64,000 nucleotides of DNA from Bordetella sp. H567 (GTDB lineage: Bacteria > Pseudomonadota > Gammaproteobacteria > Burkholderiales > Burkholderiaceae_B). A program made the translations under genes and the position numbers. The stretch is taken from positions 4,290,084 to 4,354,083 of the forward strand of contig NZ_CP012334.1 in assembly GCF_001704295.1 (NCBI RefSeq). The letters are read 5' to 3'. Of the stretch, positions 1 to 8,719 are shown in pieces. Below the pieces are notes generated by a model. It did not search any database. It was given only the letters and a program-made list of their open reading frames with translations, and had not been told where the DNA came from. Each line of letters starts with the position of its first letter. Position 1 is the stretch's first letter.

Positions 1-134
1 GGTCCCGCCATCAGCCCGATCCGCATTAACATTGCGGCCCGGGGCCAGCCCCGACGCCACCGGCGCCATACGAAAAGCGCCGTCCACGATAGACAAAGGC
101 ATCACGGCCACACGCCGGCATGCCGGGAGAGCCC

Positions 135-2084
135 ATGCGGCAATTGTGTTTGGTTTTCATCGTCGCGGCCCTGCTTATGTTGACCCTCAGCCGCCTGGCA
201 TTGGCGGCCTGGCAGCGCGAGCGCGTACGCAATGCCGGCAGCCTCTGGCCCATCCTGCGCGGCGGCTGGCGCATCGACGCGCACCAGGTCGCGGTACTGG
301 CGGTAGCGCCGGCCGTCTTCTCGCCCTGGCTGGGACATCTGCCCACCGCGACGACCATCGCGTCGATATGGTTCCAGGCGGCATGGCTGCTGCTGGTCTT
401 CATGGAGGTCGCGACGCCGCCTTTCATCCTGGAATACGACGCACGTCCCAACCGGCTTTTCGTCGAATACCTCAAGCACCCGCGCGAGGTATCCGGCATG
501 CTTTGGCGCGGCTTCAAGGCGCCGCTGGTCGGCGGGCTGGTGGTCGTGGTCCTGGCCGCATGGATAGGCCGCCTGCTGTTCGGCAACCCGCGGCCCGACG
601 CGGTACTCGCTTGGTGGCAGATGCCGCTGCTCAGCCTGTTGGCGCTGGCCATCGGCATACTGGCCATCCGCGGCACGCTGCAGCACCGCCCTATCAACCC
701 CTCCACGGTGGCCTACTGCGGCGACGGCATGTTGAACATGCTGCCCTTGAATTCGCTGTACAGCGTGCTGTACGCCGTCTACAGCATGAAGAATGAGAAG
801 TCCGCCTCGGCCGTCTACGGCGATATGCCGGACGAGGAAATGCACGCGCAGGTATTGGACGCCGCCGGCCTGCCGCGCCCGCCGGCCGACCCGACCTATC
901 CCAGCATGCATACGCAGGCGCCAGGCCGTCCCCGCGCACGGCCATTGAACCTGGTCATCATCCTGGAAGAAAGCCTGGGCGCGCAGTACGTCGCCAACCT
1001 GGGAGGGCAAGCCTTGACGCCTTGCCTGGATGCCCTGGCGGGCGAGGCCTGGAATTTCACCCGGGCCTATGCCACCGGCACCCGTTCGGTGCGCGGCCTG
1101 GAGGCCGTCGTCACGGGGTTCCCACCCACCCCGGCTCAGGCGGTGGTCAAGCTGCCCGATGCCCAGCGCGGCTTCTTCACCCTGGCGGATTTGCTGGGAC
1201 GACAAGGCTACCGCTCGCGCTTCATCTACGGGGGCGAGGCGCACTTCGACAATATGAAGGGCTTTTTCCTGGGCAACGGGTTCGACCACATCGTGGACCG
1301 CGGGGAATTCGTCGATCCGCAATTCGTTGGGACGTGGGGCGCCTCCGACGAAGACATGTTCAACCAGTTGCACCGCCTGCTAAGCAGCGACGGGGACCAG
1401 CCGACCTTCACCCTGGCCTTCACGGTGTCCAACCACACTCCCTGGGAATACCCCAGCGGACGCATCGAGCCCGACGGCAACCCTGCCACGGTCGAGAACA
1501 CGGTGCGCTACGCGGATTGGGCCCTGGGACGCTTCTTCGAGGAGGCAAAGAACTCGCCCTATTGGGAAAACACGGTGTTCCTGATCGCCGCGGACCACGA
1601 CTCGCGCGTCTCCGGTGCCAGCCTGGTGCCGGTGCGCCATTTCCACATCCCCTCCGTCATCCTGGGCGCGGATGTTGCCGCGCGCCGCGACGACCGCATC
1701 ATCAGCCAAATAGACCTCGCACCCACACTGCTGTCCGTGATGGGCCTGGAAACCCGGCACCCGATGCTGGGCCGCGACCTGACGCGTCCCCTGCCCGACA
1801 ACGCCCCGGGCCGCGCCATCATGCAGTACGGCGACAATTACGGCTACCTGAAGGGCGACCGTCTGCTGGTGCTGGGGCCGCAGAAAGCCCCCGTCCAATA
1901 TCGTTATGCGCGGCCCGAAACCTACGACCCCGTGCCGGTCGACGAAGCGCTTGCACGCGAGGCGCTGGCCCACGCGCTCTGGCCCAGTTGGGCATATCGT
2001 GAAGGGCGCTATGCCCTGCCACCACTGCACGGCTCGGCCACCCGGACGGCACCGTCCCTGCGGACGGGCCTGGAACGCGCCTGA
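135..2084 (+). CDS. LTA synthase-like sulfatase (phosphoglycerol transferase family), membrane protein
   Basis: The first 200 or so residues hold several hydrophobic segments. The rest is an alkaline-phosphatase/sulfatase fold: a metal-binding start (NLVIILEES), the nucleophile region YATGTRSVRG with candidate Thr314/Thr316, HFDNMKGFF, and a metal-site AADHDSR near residue 490. The family moves phosphoglycerol or phosphoethanolamine onto periplasmic glycans or lipids; in Gram-negatives the acceptor is often unknown, and it cannot be read here. The start at 135 is preferred over 120 because GGGAGA sits just upstream of it. The product is 649 residues, normal for the family. No obvious operon partner lies downstream. 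Confidence 0.85.
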   Translation: MRQLCLVFIVAALLMLTLSRLALAAWQRERVRNAGSLWPILRGGWRIDAHQVAVLAVAPAVFSPWLGHLPTATTIASIWFQAAWLLLVFMEVATPPFILEYDARPNRLFVEYLKHPREVSGMLWRGFKAPLVGGLVVVVLAAWIGRLLFGNPRPDAVLAWWQMPLLSLLALAIGILAIRGTLQHRPINPSTVAYCGDGMLNMLPLNSLYSVLYAVYSMKNEKSASAVYGDMPDEEMHAQVLDAAGLPRPPADPTYPSMHTQAPGRPRARPLNLVIILEESLGAQYVANLGGQALTPCLDALAGEAWNFTRAYATGTRSVRGLEAVVTGFPPTPAQAVVKLPDAQRGFFTLADLLGRQGYRSRFIYGGEAHFDNMKGFFLGNGFDHIVDRGEFVDPQFVGTWGASDEDMFNQLHRLLSSDGDQPTFTLAFTVSNHTPWEYPSGRIEPDGNPATVENTVRYADWALGRFFEEAKNSPYWENTVFLIAADHDSRVSGASLVPVRHFHIPSVILGADVAARRDDRIISQIDLAPTLLSVMGLETRHPMLGRDLTRPLPDNAPGRAIMQYGDNYGYLKGDRLLVLGPQKAPVQYRYARPETYDPVPVDEALAREALAHALWPSWAYREGRYALPPLHGSATRTAPSLRTGLERA

Positions 2085-2232
2085 GCCTGGGGGCCCGACG
2101 GCGGGTCGAAACAAATCGAAACTTCATCACGGTTTTGTATCATTTGCTCACGGTTCGCGCGGCGTACCTTGTTAAACGTGTCACACTACAGAACAGAACA
2201 CGATTGCCCGCGCGCCAGGAGAAACTGCCAGC

Positions 2233-2607
2233 ATGACCGACAAAAACCTCCAGATCCTGATCGTGGACGACAACGAGATGGCGTCGGACCTGTTGTCGGA
2301 ATTCGTTGAACTGCTGGGCCACCAGTCCAAGGCCGCGGCCAATGGCGGGGATGCGATCGCCGCTTGCGACACCCTCCGCCCCGATGTCGTCATCACCGAC
2401 ATCGTGCTGCCCGACCTCGACGGCTACGAGCTTGCCATGCGCCTGCGTGCCAAGTTCGGCAAAGAGATTCGCATCATCGCGCTCAGCGGCCTGCCGCGGA
2501 ACAACGACCGCGCGGAAGCATCCAATTTCGACGCCTGGCTGGAGAAACCCCTGGACCTGTCCGTCCTGGAGCGCATGCTGGGCAACCCTGGGGAAACGAC
2601 GACATAA
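2233..2607 (+). CDS. stand-alone response-regulator receiver domain (CheY-like)
   Basis: This 124-residue protein is a single receiver domain with no output domain. It has the acidic pair in LIVDDNE (Asp12/Asp13), the phospho-acceptor Asp56 in VVITDIVLPD, and the conserved Lys in WLEKPLDL near the C-terminus. Such proteins shuttle phosphate or act by protein contact. Its stop codon overlaps the start of the next gene by one base (TAATG), so the two are probably translated together. The next product looks like a phosphotransfer partner. An AGGAG-containing ribosome site precedes the start. Confidence 0.9.
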   Translation: MTDKNLQILIVDDNEMASDLLSEFVELLGHQSKAAANGGDAIAACDTLRPDVVITDIVLPDLDGYELAMRLRAKFGKEIRIIALSGLPRNNDRAEASNFDAWLEKPLDLSVLERMLGNPGETTT

Positions 2608-3263
2608 TGCCGGCCGCCAATCACGATCTCCGCCTGGTAGAAGCGATCCAGTTCAGGATCCTCGCGCACATCTTCCCGGTATTGCGCCACGATGCACTGA
2701 AACCGCTGTCCAATGCCAAGTTGACGATCGTGCTGCTCGAAAAAGCCATTACCAAGGGCACTCTCGCGCCCGCCGATCCGCCGCCCTTCGTCGGCGACCT
2801 GGACACCATGCTGGACGACAGCGTCGCGGCCATCCGTCTGTTGAACAACTGGTTCCAGGACGATGGTCCCGCGGTGGACGTCCATGCCATCCTGCAGGAA
2901 TGCCGGCGCCTGGCTTTTTCGCAGTTGCTCCTCTCCGGCAAGAAGGTGCAGCTTGACGACTTTTCCCACGCCGCGCCGGCGGCGCACCGGACCGGCCGCT
3001 ATGTGCTGATGGCATGGATGATCCTGGCAATCCACGGCTTGCCGGAACGCGGCCTCCTGCATATCAAGCAGGAAGGGGCGGGCGCCCTGGCCGCGCGGGC
3101 GCTCCCGGCGCCTCCCGACGCAACCACCCGCACCTTGCCGCCCGAGAATCCCCCGCCCATCTCGCTGGAGGACGCGCAAGCGATCGCCATGTTCTATGGA
3201 TGGTCGATGAAAAAGCAGGACGACGGCTGGCTACTGAATCTGCCGCCGGCAGACAGCGGTTGA
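2607..3263 (+). CDS. histidine-kinase DHp-like protein, possible ChpT-type phosphotransferase
   Basis: No confident family name can be given. The 218-residue product begins with a helix that reads like a dimerisation/phosphoacceptor helix: FPVLRHDALKPLSNAK, with His28 followed by Asp as in H-boxes. The C-terminal half (GLLHIKQEGAG, then FYGWSMKKQDDGWLLNLP) resembles the degenerate ATP-binding lobe of ChpT-like histidine phosphotransferases, whose length is similar. N- and G-box motifs for ATP are not evident. The one-base overlap with the receiver gene and the GGDEF-EAL gene downstream suggest a local relay. It could instead be an unrelated helical protein. Confidence 0.55.
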   Translation: MPAANHDLRLVEAIQFRILAHIFPVLRHDALKPLSNAKLTIVLLEKAITKGTLAPADPPPFVGDLDTMLDDSVAAIRLLNNWFQDDGPAVDVHAILQECRRLAFSQLLLSGKKVQLDDFSHAAPAAHRTGRYVLMAWMILAIHGLPERGLLHIKQEGAGALAARALPAPPDATTRTLPPENPPPISLEDAQAIAMFYGWSMKKQDDGWLLNLPPADSG

Positions 3264-3273
3264 GATAGCGGTA

Positions 3274-5418
3274 ATGAGTGCCTCGCCTTACGTCAACGCC
3301 GATCACGCACCGTCGCTCATCCCGGTGAGCGTCCTGGGCCTGCGCGATGGCGAAGACTTGCCGGGCGTGCAGGAACTCTGCCGCCTGACCGGGATTTTTT
3401 TTGGCGTTTCGATGTTTGCGGTAACTTGGCTGCGCGACGCCAGCCCGGTAAGCCTCTGGTCCAGCGGCGCCTGCCGACGCACGGCCGAACTGCTGGCGCG
3501 ATGCAGCTACCCCGCGCTCGACGCCCCCGGCATCGTGGTCGCCACGCCCGCCGACCTCGCACGCCATGGCGGCGCATGTGGCCACTCGGGTCCATCCGCG
3601 GCAGACTGGCCCGTCGGATTCCTGGCGGCGGCCCCGCTTACCCTGGCCGATGGCACACGTGTCGGCGCGCTGTGCATCGCCGATACCATCAGCCGCACCT
3701 TTTCCACCGACGACGCCCAGCGCCTGCGCGACTTCGCCGCCATGGCCAGCGAAGCCCTGCGTGCGCAGAAAGCCCTGGCCGATACCCGGCGCCGGGAACA
3801 GCTGCTGGCCCGTGCGTTTCGCCTGGCCAAGGTGGGGGGCTGGGAATACAACGTCATCACGGGCAACCTGACGCTCAGCGAGCAGGCGCTGGAAATCTAC
3901 GGCATGGATACCACCATCCAGCCCAGCCTGGATGTCCTGATGCGGCGGTTCTATCCCGGCGACGCCATCATCGATACGCGCGAAGACTTCGCCCGCCTGC
4001 TGCGCGAAGGCCAGGGCTACGATTCGCGGCGCCGGATCCAACGGCTGGACGGGTCCTCGCGCTGGATCCATGTCCTGGCGGAACCGGAATCGCACGAAGG
4101 CCAGGTCGTTCGCGTCCACGGCCTGGTCGAGGACATCACCGACGAAGTCGAATCCCAGCGGCGCTTCCACGAACTCGCCTATACGGACAAGCTGACGGGC
4201 TTGCCCAACCGCGGCGCATTCCTGCTGGAGCTGGGCCGGCATTTTTCCCGGCATGAACCCATCGTCCTGATCGCCATCGACATCGACGGGTTCAAGGACA
4301 TCAATGACACCATCGGCCATCATGCGGGCGACCAGTTGCTGATCGAAGTCGGCAGGCGCATTACGGCTTACTTCCCGGTCGGGACGTTCGCAGCGCGTGT
4401 CGGCAGCAATGAGTTCACGGTCATTGCGCCGATCCACACGGCGGTAGGCAGTGCCGTCGAGCAGATGAACCACCTGCGGCTGCAATTGAGGGAACCCGTC
4501 CATTACGCCGACCAGACGCTGTCCGCATCCGTCAGCATCGGCATGTGCGAGGCGCCGGCCCAGGCGAACGACGCGGACCAGATCGTGCGGAATACGGATA
4601 TCGCGCTCTACCAGGCAAAAAAAGCCGGCGGCGACCGCACGGTCGTGTTCGAACCGGAAATGCGCGACCGGCTGGAGGAACGGGTCCAGTTGCTGCGCAA
4701 CGTGCGCCGGGGCATCGAGCGCAAGGAATTCATCCTGTACTACCAGCCCATCTACGATATGCGAACGCATACGCTGTCGGGGTTCGAGGCCCTGATGCGC
4801 TGGTCGCTGCCGGAAAAAGGCATCCTGACGCCCGGTTATTTCAACGCGGCCTTCGACGACCAGGCGCTGGCCCCGCAATTGGGCGATGAGGCCTTGCGCA
4901 ACGCTTTCGAGCAAATGCGCCGCTGGCTCAACAAAGGCTTCGACTTCAAGCGCGTTTCGGTGAATGTCGCCGCCGCGCAGTTCTACCGGCTCGACCTGGC
5001 CGGACATATCCTGGACATGCTGAAGCAATATGGCCTTCGCCCGGACCAACTCACTCTGGAGATCACCGAGAGCGTGTACCTGGGACCGGGCGCCGACGCG
5101 GTCGAGGATGCGCTGCGAACGCTGCACCAGTCTGGCGTCGGGATTGCCCTGGATGACTTCGGCACGGGGTACGCGTCGCTGACCCAATTGCAGCGCTTCC
5201 CGGTCGACTCGCTGAAGATCGACAAATCGTTCGTCCAGAATCCCGATGCGGGTTCCATCGTGGACGCCATCATCGCCCTCGGGACGAGCTTGAACATCCA
5301 CATCGTCGCCGAAGGCGTGGAGTCCGAACTGCACCAGGATGCCCTGCTGCGGCGCGGCTGCCGCTACGGGCAGGGCTATTACCTGGGCAAGCCCATGCCG
5401 GCCGAGTTCTATGCCTGA
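3274..5418 (+). CDS. GAF-PAS-GGDEF-EAL cyclic-di-GMP signalling protein
   Basis: This 714-residue cytoplasmic protein has a GAF-like region (about 20-165), a PAS/PAC region (about 180-285), a GGDEF domain (about 295-450) and an EAL domain (about 460-710). The GGDEF signature is GSNEF (around residue 378), so diguanylate cyclase activity is doubtful although the metal-site Asp in IAIDIDGF is kept. The EAL side is intact: FEALMRW (EAL at 506-508), LEITES, DDFGTGY, LKIDKSF and VAEGVES. It is most likely a c-di-GMP phosphodiesterase regulated by its sensory domains and perhaps by GTP at the GGDEF. It lies 10 bp after the DHp-like gene, probably in the same operon. Confidence 0.9.
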   Translation: MSASPYVNADHAPSLIPVSVLGLRDGEDLPGVQELCRLTGIFFGVSMFAVTWLRDASPVSLWSSGACRRTAELLARCSYPALDAPGIVVATPADLARHGGACGHSGPSAADWPVGFLAAAPLTLADGTRVGALCIADTISRTFSTDDAQRLRDFAAMASEALRAQKALADTRRREQLLARAFRLAKVGGWEYNVITGNLTLSEQALEIYGMDTTIQPSLDVLMRRFYPGDAIIDTREDFARLLREGQGYDSRRRIQRLDGSSRWIHVLAEPESHEGQVVRVHGLVEDITDEVESQRRFHELAYTDKLTGLPNRGAFLLELGRHFSRHEPIVLIAIDIDGFKDINDTIGHHAGDQLLIEVGRRITAYFPVGTFAARVGSNEFTVIAPIHTAVGSAVEQMNHLRLQLREPVHYADQTLSASVSIGMCEAPAQANDADQIVRNTDIALYQAKKAGGDRTVVFEPEMRDRLEERVQLLRNVRRGIERKEFILYYQPIYDMRTHTLSGFEALMRWSLPEKGILTPGYFNAAFDDQALAPQLGDEALRNAFEQMRRWLNKGFDFKRVSVNVAAAQFYRLDLAGHILDMLKQYGLRPDQLTLEITESVYLGPGADAVEDALRTLHQSGVGIALDDFGTGYASLTQLQRFPVDSLKIDKSFVQNPDAGSIVDAIIALGTSLNIHIVAEGVESELHQDALLRRGCRYGQGYYLGKPMPAEFYA

Positions 5419-5430
5419 TGCGCGGGCCGC

Positions 5431-7089
5431 TCAGGCGGCCAGCAGCGGCGGCTCGCCGCCGTGACGCGGCAACATGCCCAGCCCTTCGTCTCCATCTGCC
5501 GGCACCGCTACGCGCATCGCGGCCGCCTGCAGCGTGAATACGCTGACCAGCTGAGACAAGGTCGCCGCCTGATCCTGCAACGCAGCGGCCGCCGAACTGC
5601 CCTGTTCGACCAGATGGGCGTTCTGCTGCGTGACCGTGTCCATCTGCATGATGGTCTTGTTGACCTGCTCGATGCCCTGCGCCTGCTCGACGCTGGCCAC
5701 GGTAATTTCACCGACCAGGGACGTGACGTGCTGCACGCTGGTCACCACCTCGTTCATCGTGACCCCGGCCTGCGTGGCCAATTGGCTGCCGCTCTCTACT
5801 TTCTGTGCCGAATCATCGATCAAGGCCTTGATCTCCTTGGCCGCGGCGGCGCTGCGCTGGGCCAGCGCGCGCACTTCGGATGCCACCACCGCGAAGCCCC
5901 GGCCCTGCTCGCCCGCGCGCGCGGCCTCGACCGCCGCGTTCAATGCCAGGATGTTGGTCTGGAACGCGATGGTGTCGATGATGCCCGTAATGTCGACGAT
6001 CTTGCGTGCCGATTCGGATATGGACACCATGGTCTCGATGACCTGCCCCACCACCGCGCCGCCCCGGGTCGCGATCCCGGACGCCGACATCGCCAGCTTG
6101 TTGGCCTCGCGGGCGTGGTCGGAATTCTGTGAGACGGTCGCCGTCAGCTCCTCGATCGACGACACGGTGCTTTCCAGCGAGGCCGACTGCTGCGCGGTGC
6201 GCGAGGACAGGTCCTGGCTGCCCGCGGCGATCTGCGCGGCCGCCGCCGCGACGGTATCGGTACCGGCGCGCACCTGGCCGACGATGCCGGACAGGTTGTC
6301 ACGCATGGCCTTGACGGCGAACAGCAGACTGCTGTCATCGCCCTTCCTGACCTTGACCTGCACACTCAGGTCGCCTTGCGCGATCCGGTTTGCGATTTCG
6401 GTCGCGTCGCGCGGCTCGCCGCCCAATTGGCGCAACAGTCCGCGCACGAACATGGCGGCGACAGCTACGCCCAGAAACACGGCTAGCAGCGACAGCGCCG
6501 CCATCTCCAGCTTGAAGTGGCCGGACACCGCCTGGGCGTGCATGGCGATGTCCCGATTCAGGCGTTCTTCCAGGTCGATCAGGCCGTTGATGTCAGCCAG
6601 CCAGGTCACCAGGGCAGGCGCCGCCTGGGAAAGCAGCAGGTCCGTGGCCTCCTGGGCCTTGCCGGATTGCTTCAAGGCGATCACGCGCTGCAACAATGGC
6701 ATCGTGCGCGTCTCGGACTCCTTGATGCGGGCCAACGCGGCCTTTTCCTCCGGCAGCACGGCTTCGCGAGCGAAAAGCGCGTCCAATGGACGCGCCGAAT
6801 CCGCGTAGTCCCTGGTCAGGCTCTCGATGCGCTGGACCACCTTGGACAGTTCCGCCGGAGCGCTCTGCAGAACGACATCACGCAGGGCGATCGACCGATC
6901 GTGCACGCTGCCTCGAAAATTGATGGCATAGCGTTGCTTGACGCTATTGATGCCATTGATCATGTTCAGGCTGTTGTCCACCGAGCGCATGCGCACCATG
7001 CTCAGCACCGCCAAGGCCACAAGCAAGCCCAGCACCACCCCAAAGCCCAGCGCCAACCGTGCCCCTACACTCCGATCCTTCAGTCGCAT
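5431..7089 (-). CDS. methyl-accepting chemotaxis protein
   Basis: The N-terminus ([16 protein letters not shown], then a hydrophobic run) is a first membrane segment. A four-helix-bundle periplasmic sensor follows, then a second membrane segment near residue 190 ([20 protein letters not shown]), a HAMP domain, and the signalling hairpin with the conserved tip containing [20 protein letters not shown]. No C-terminal CheR-binding pentapeptide is seen. It should feed CheA/CheW at the cell pole; the ligand is unknown. The start at 7089 gives a typical N-terminus; an in-frame ATG at 7113 would add eight residues. It converges with the GGDEF-EAL gene. Confidence 0.9.
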   Translation of the reverse strand: MRLKDRSVGARLALGFGVVLGLLVALAVLSMVRMRSVDNSLNMINGINSVKQRYAINFRGSVHDRSIALRDVVLQSAPAELSKVVQRIESLTRDYADSARPLDALFAREAVLPEEKAALARIKESETRTMPLLQRVIALKQSGKAQEATDLLLSQAAPALVTWLADINGLIDLEERLNRDIAMHAQAVSGHFKLEMAALSLLAVFLGVAVAAMFVRGLLRQLGGEPRDATEIANRIAQGDLSVQVKVRKGDDSSLLFAVKAMRDNLSGIVGQVRAGTDTVAAAAAQIAAGSQDLSSRTAQQSASLESTVSSIEELTATVSQNSDHAREANKLAMSASGIATRGGAVVGQVIETMVSISESARKIVDITGIIDTIAFQTNILALNAAVEAARAGEQGRGFAVVASEVRALAQRSAAAAKEIKALIDDSAQKVESGSQLATQAGVTMNEVVTSVQHVTSLVGEITVASVEQAQGIEQVNKTIMQMDTVTQQNAHLVEQGSSAAAALQDQAATLSQLVSVFTLQAAAMRVAVPADGDEGLGMLPRHGGEPPLLAA

Positions 7090-7269
7090 TTGCCACCACC
7101 CGTCGAAACGCATTCCACTGAACCTGCGGAATCACCGGCGCACGTAACGGATGCCATGGCCCTCAGGGCCGGCACCGGTGAAATATCCAGAAGGAAATTT
7201 TATCTTTTTTAAAGACGGAGCGGCGAGGCGGGAGAAAAAAGCCCGAAATCTTGAGAAGGGACTGGGTTT

Positions 7270-7614
7270 TCAGGTCGAGCAGGCGACATTGCCCTGCGCC
7301 CGCGGGTCCTCCTGCCACGACCGGAGGCCGGTGTCGATGCTGGCGCCGACTTCAGCGCCGGCGGGGTTCTCCGGGACGACATCGCCCAGATAGCGTGCCT
7401 CCAGCGCCCTGCACCGCCGGATCACCGCCTCTTCGACATTGCGCTTGGCGCGGTCGATGCTGCAAGCGCTGCCGCTTTCGTGGGCGGTCTGCCACCAATA
7501 CCCCACATCGCGTATGTCCTCGAACCAATCTATGCGCCCATGCGTTTTGCCCGCGATGTCGATGTAGTTCCAGGAGTAAATCTGCGACACCCAATACATC
7601 GTCTTCATGCTCAT
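7270..7614 (-). CDS. small hypothetical protein, aromatic-rich
   Basis: A 114-residue product I do not recognise. It begins MSMKTMYWVSQIYSWNY and is rich in Trp and Tyr in its first half, with no signal peptide or membrane helix. The ATG at 7614 is chosen because GAGGAG lies seven bases upstream; a longer reading to 7695 has no such site. It sits between the chemotaxis receptor and the secretion sigma factor gene, transcribed leftward, away from the sigma gene. Coding is plausible but not proven. Confidence 0.5.
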   Translation of the reverse strand: MSMKTMYWVSQIYSWNYIDIAGKTHGRIDWFEDIRDVGYWWQTAHESGSACSIDRAKRNVEEAVIRRCRALEARYLGDVVPENPAGAEVGASIDTGLRSWQEDPRAQGNVACST

Positions 7615-8019
7615 GTCTCGGCTCCTCGCTTGAGGGCGCTCGCGAGGGTGGAATACGAGGCTGGCGGAGGGAGGACACCAGTCTCGCGATATCACACGCC
7701 TGCGAGGCCGGAGGCCATTCTAGGAAGTGGGGACAGCCGCAGGTATCCGAAAAATCTGAGTCCGCCGCATTCACCGCGCAGACCGGCCGCATCGGAAATT
7801 CCGACATGCGAAGAGGCAAGGGACGCGGGCCATTCGCGCTGTCGGTGGAATCCGAGCATAAATTCCTACACCCTATTCAGGGTGGATTAATCCGATTTTC
7901 TAGCCGCTGAAGGAACTGTCTTGCGACCGTTAAAGCCACCTGAATTTTTGCTTGCACACTTCGGTCGAGCCCCAGGGGTATTGCGCCATACTGGCCCGCC
8001 GTGACCTTTTGGCTACCCC
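7615..8019. promoter_or_regulatory. 405-bp intergenic region upstream of the sigma gene with paired palindromes
   Basis: No convincing gene is seen. Near its right side are two touching perfect inverted repeats: CACCCT-ATTC-AGGGTG at 7869-7884 and GGATTAATCC at 7884-7893. They lie about 130 bp before the ATG of the btrS-like gene, a reasonable place for an operator or activator site. The region separates two divergent genes, so it should hold promoters for both. The regulator that binds is unknown. Confidence 0.4.
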
Positions 8020-8657
8020 ATGCGATATCTCCAAGACAATCACCATGGCATCCAGGCGGCACCGCCCATCGCGTACGACGTGGCGACCAATGCCAATGCA
8101 ACGAGCGCCGGCATTGCCATCGCCACGTCCCACAGCGCCTATGAAGCGGTCTTCCGTGAATTGGTCCAGAACCACGCCACCCGCCTGCATCGTTTCATCA
8201 TCAAGCACATCGGCAACTGCCCCGATGCGGAAGATCTGACCCAACAGGCCTTCCTGGAGCGGCCAAGTCGTATCACAGCTTCCGCGGCGAATCGCAGCTT
8301 TCCACATGGCTGTACGGCATCGCCCTGAACCTCGTCCGCAATTACTTGTCGCGTGCCCCTGAGTGCCGCTACTTTTTCGTCGGCGAAGACGCGCTCAGCG
8401 ACCATGCATCGCAGGACCTGACACCGGACGACGCCGCCGAACAAAACCAGACCTTGCGTCTGCTGGAAGAATCCATCGCCGAGCTGCCGGAAAACATGCG
8501 CAGCATCCTGCTGATGATGGGCCTGAACGATCTAACCTACGAAGAAGCCGCCGCCCGGCTTACTGTTCCGGTGGGCACCATCCGCAGCCGCCTGTCGCGC
8601 GCCCGCGCCGCCCTGCGTTCGAAGCTGGAAACCAAGGGCGTGCGCCTGGACGCCTGA
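8020..8657 (+). pseudogene. btrS: ECF sigma factor of the BtrS type, interrupted by an apparent -1 frameshift
   Basis: Two frames together encode one sigma-70-family (ECF) protein of about 212 residues. Frame one (from 8020) carries the start of region 2 up to AEDLTQQAFLE. The other frame (from about 8262) continues with AKSYHSFRGESQLSTWLYG, completes region 2, and carries region 4 (ELPENMRSILLMMGL, then GTIRSRLSRARAAL). The join lies at 8257-8262, where GAGCGGCC would have to be GAGGCGGCC: one G is missing. Unshifted reading ends at 8328 with a nonsense tail. BtrS in Bordetella directs transcription of the bsc genes. No canonical slippery heptamer is visible. A sequencing error cannot be excluded. 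Confidence 0.8.
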
Positions 8658-8719
8658 CCGGCCAGGCGAACGCCCGGACCGCGGGAGCACGCGGCCGGGA
8701 CGCCATGACCGGCCCTCCA

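Noticed and set aside
8250-8265. Programmed -1 frameshifting in btrS
   Set aside because: The sequence around the join (CTGGAGCGGCC) contains no slippery heptamer, and no clear stimulatory structure was found; a plain indel or sequencing error is simpler.
8651-8668. Hairpin at the btrS stop codon as a terminator
   Set aside because: CGCCTG/CAGGCG arms exist but no T-run follows; in such GC-rich DNA this is weak evidence.
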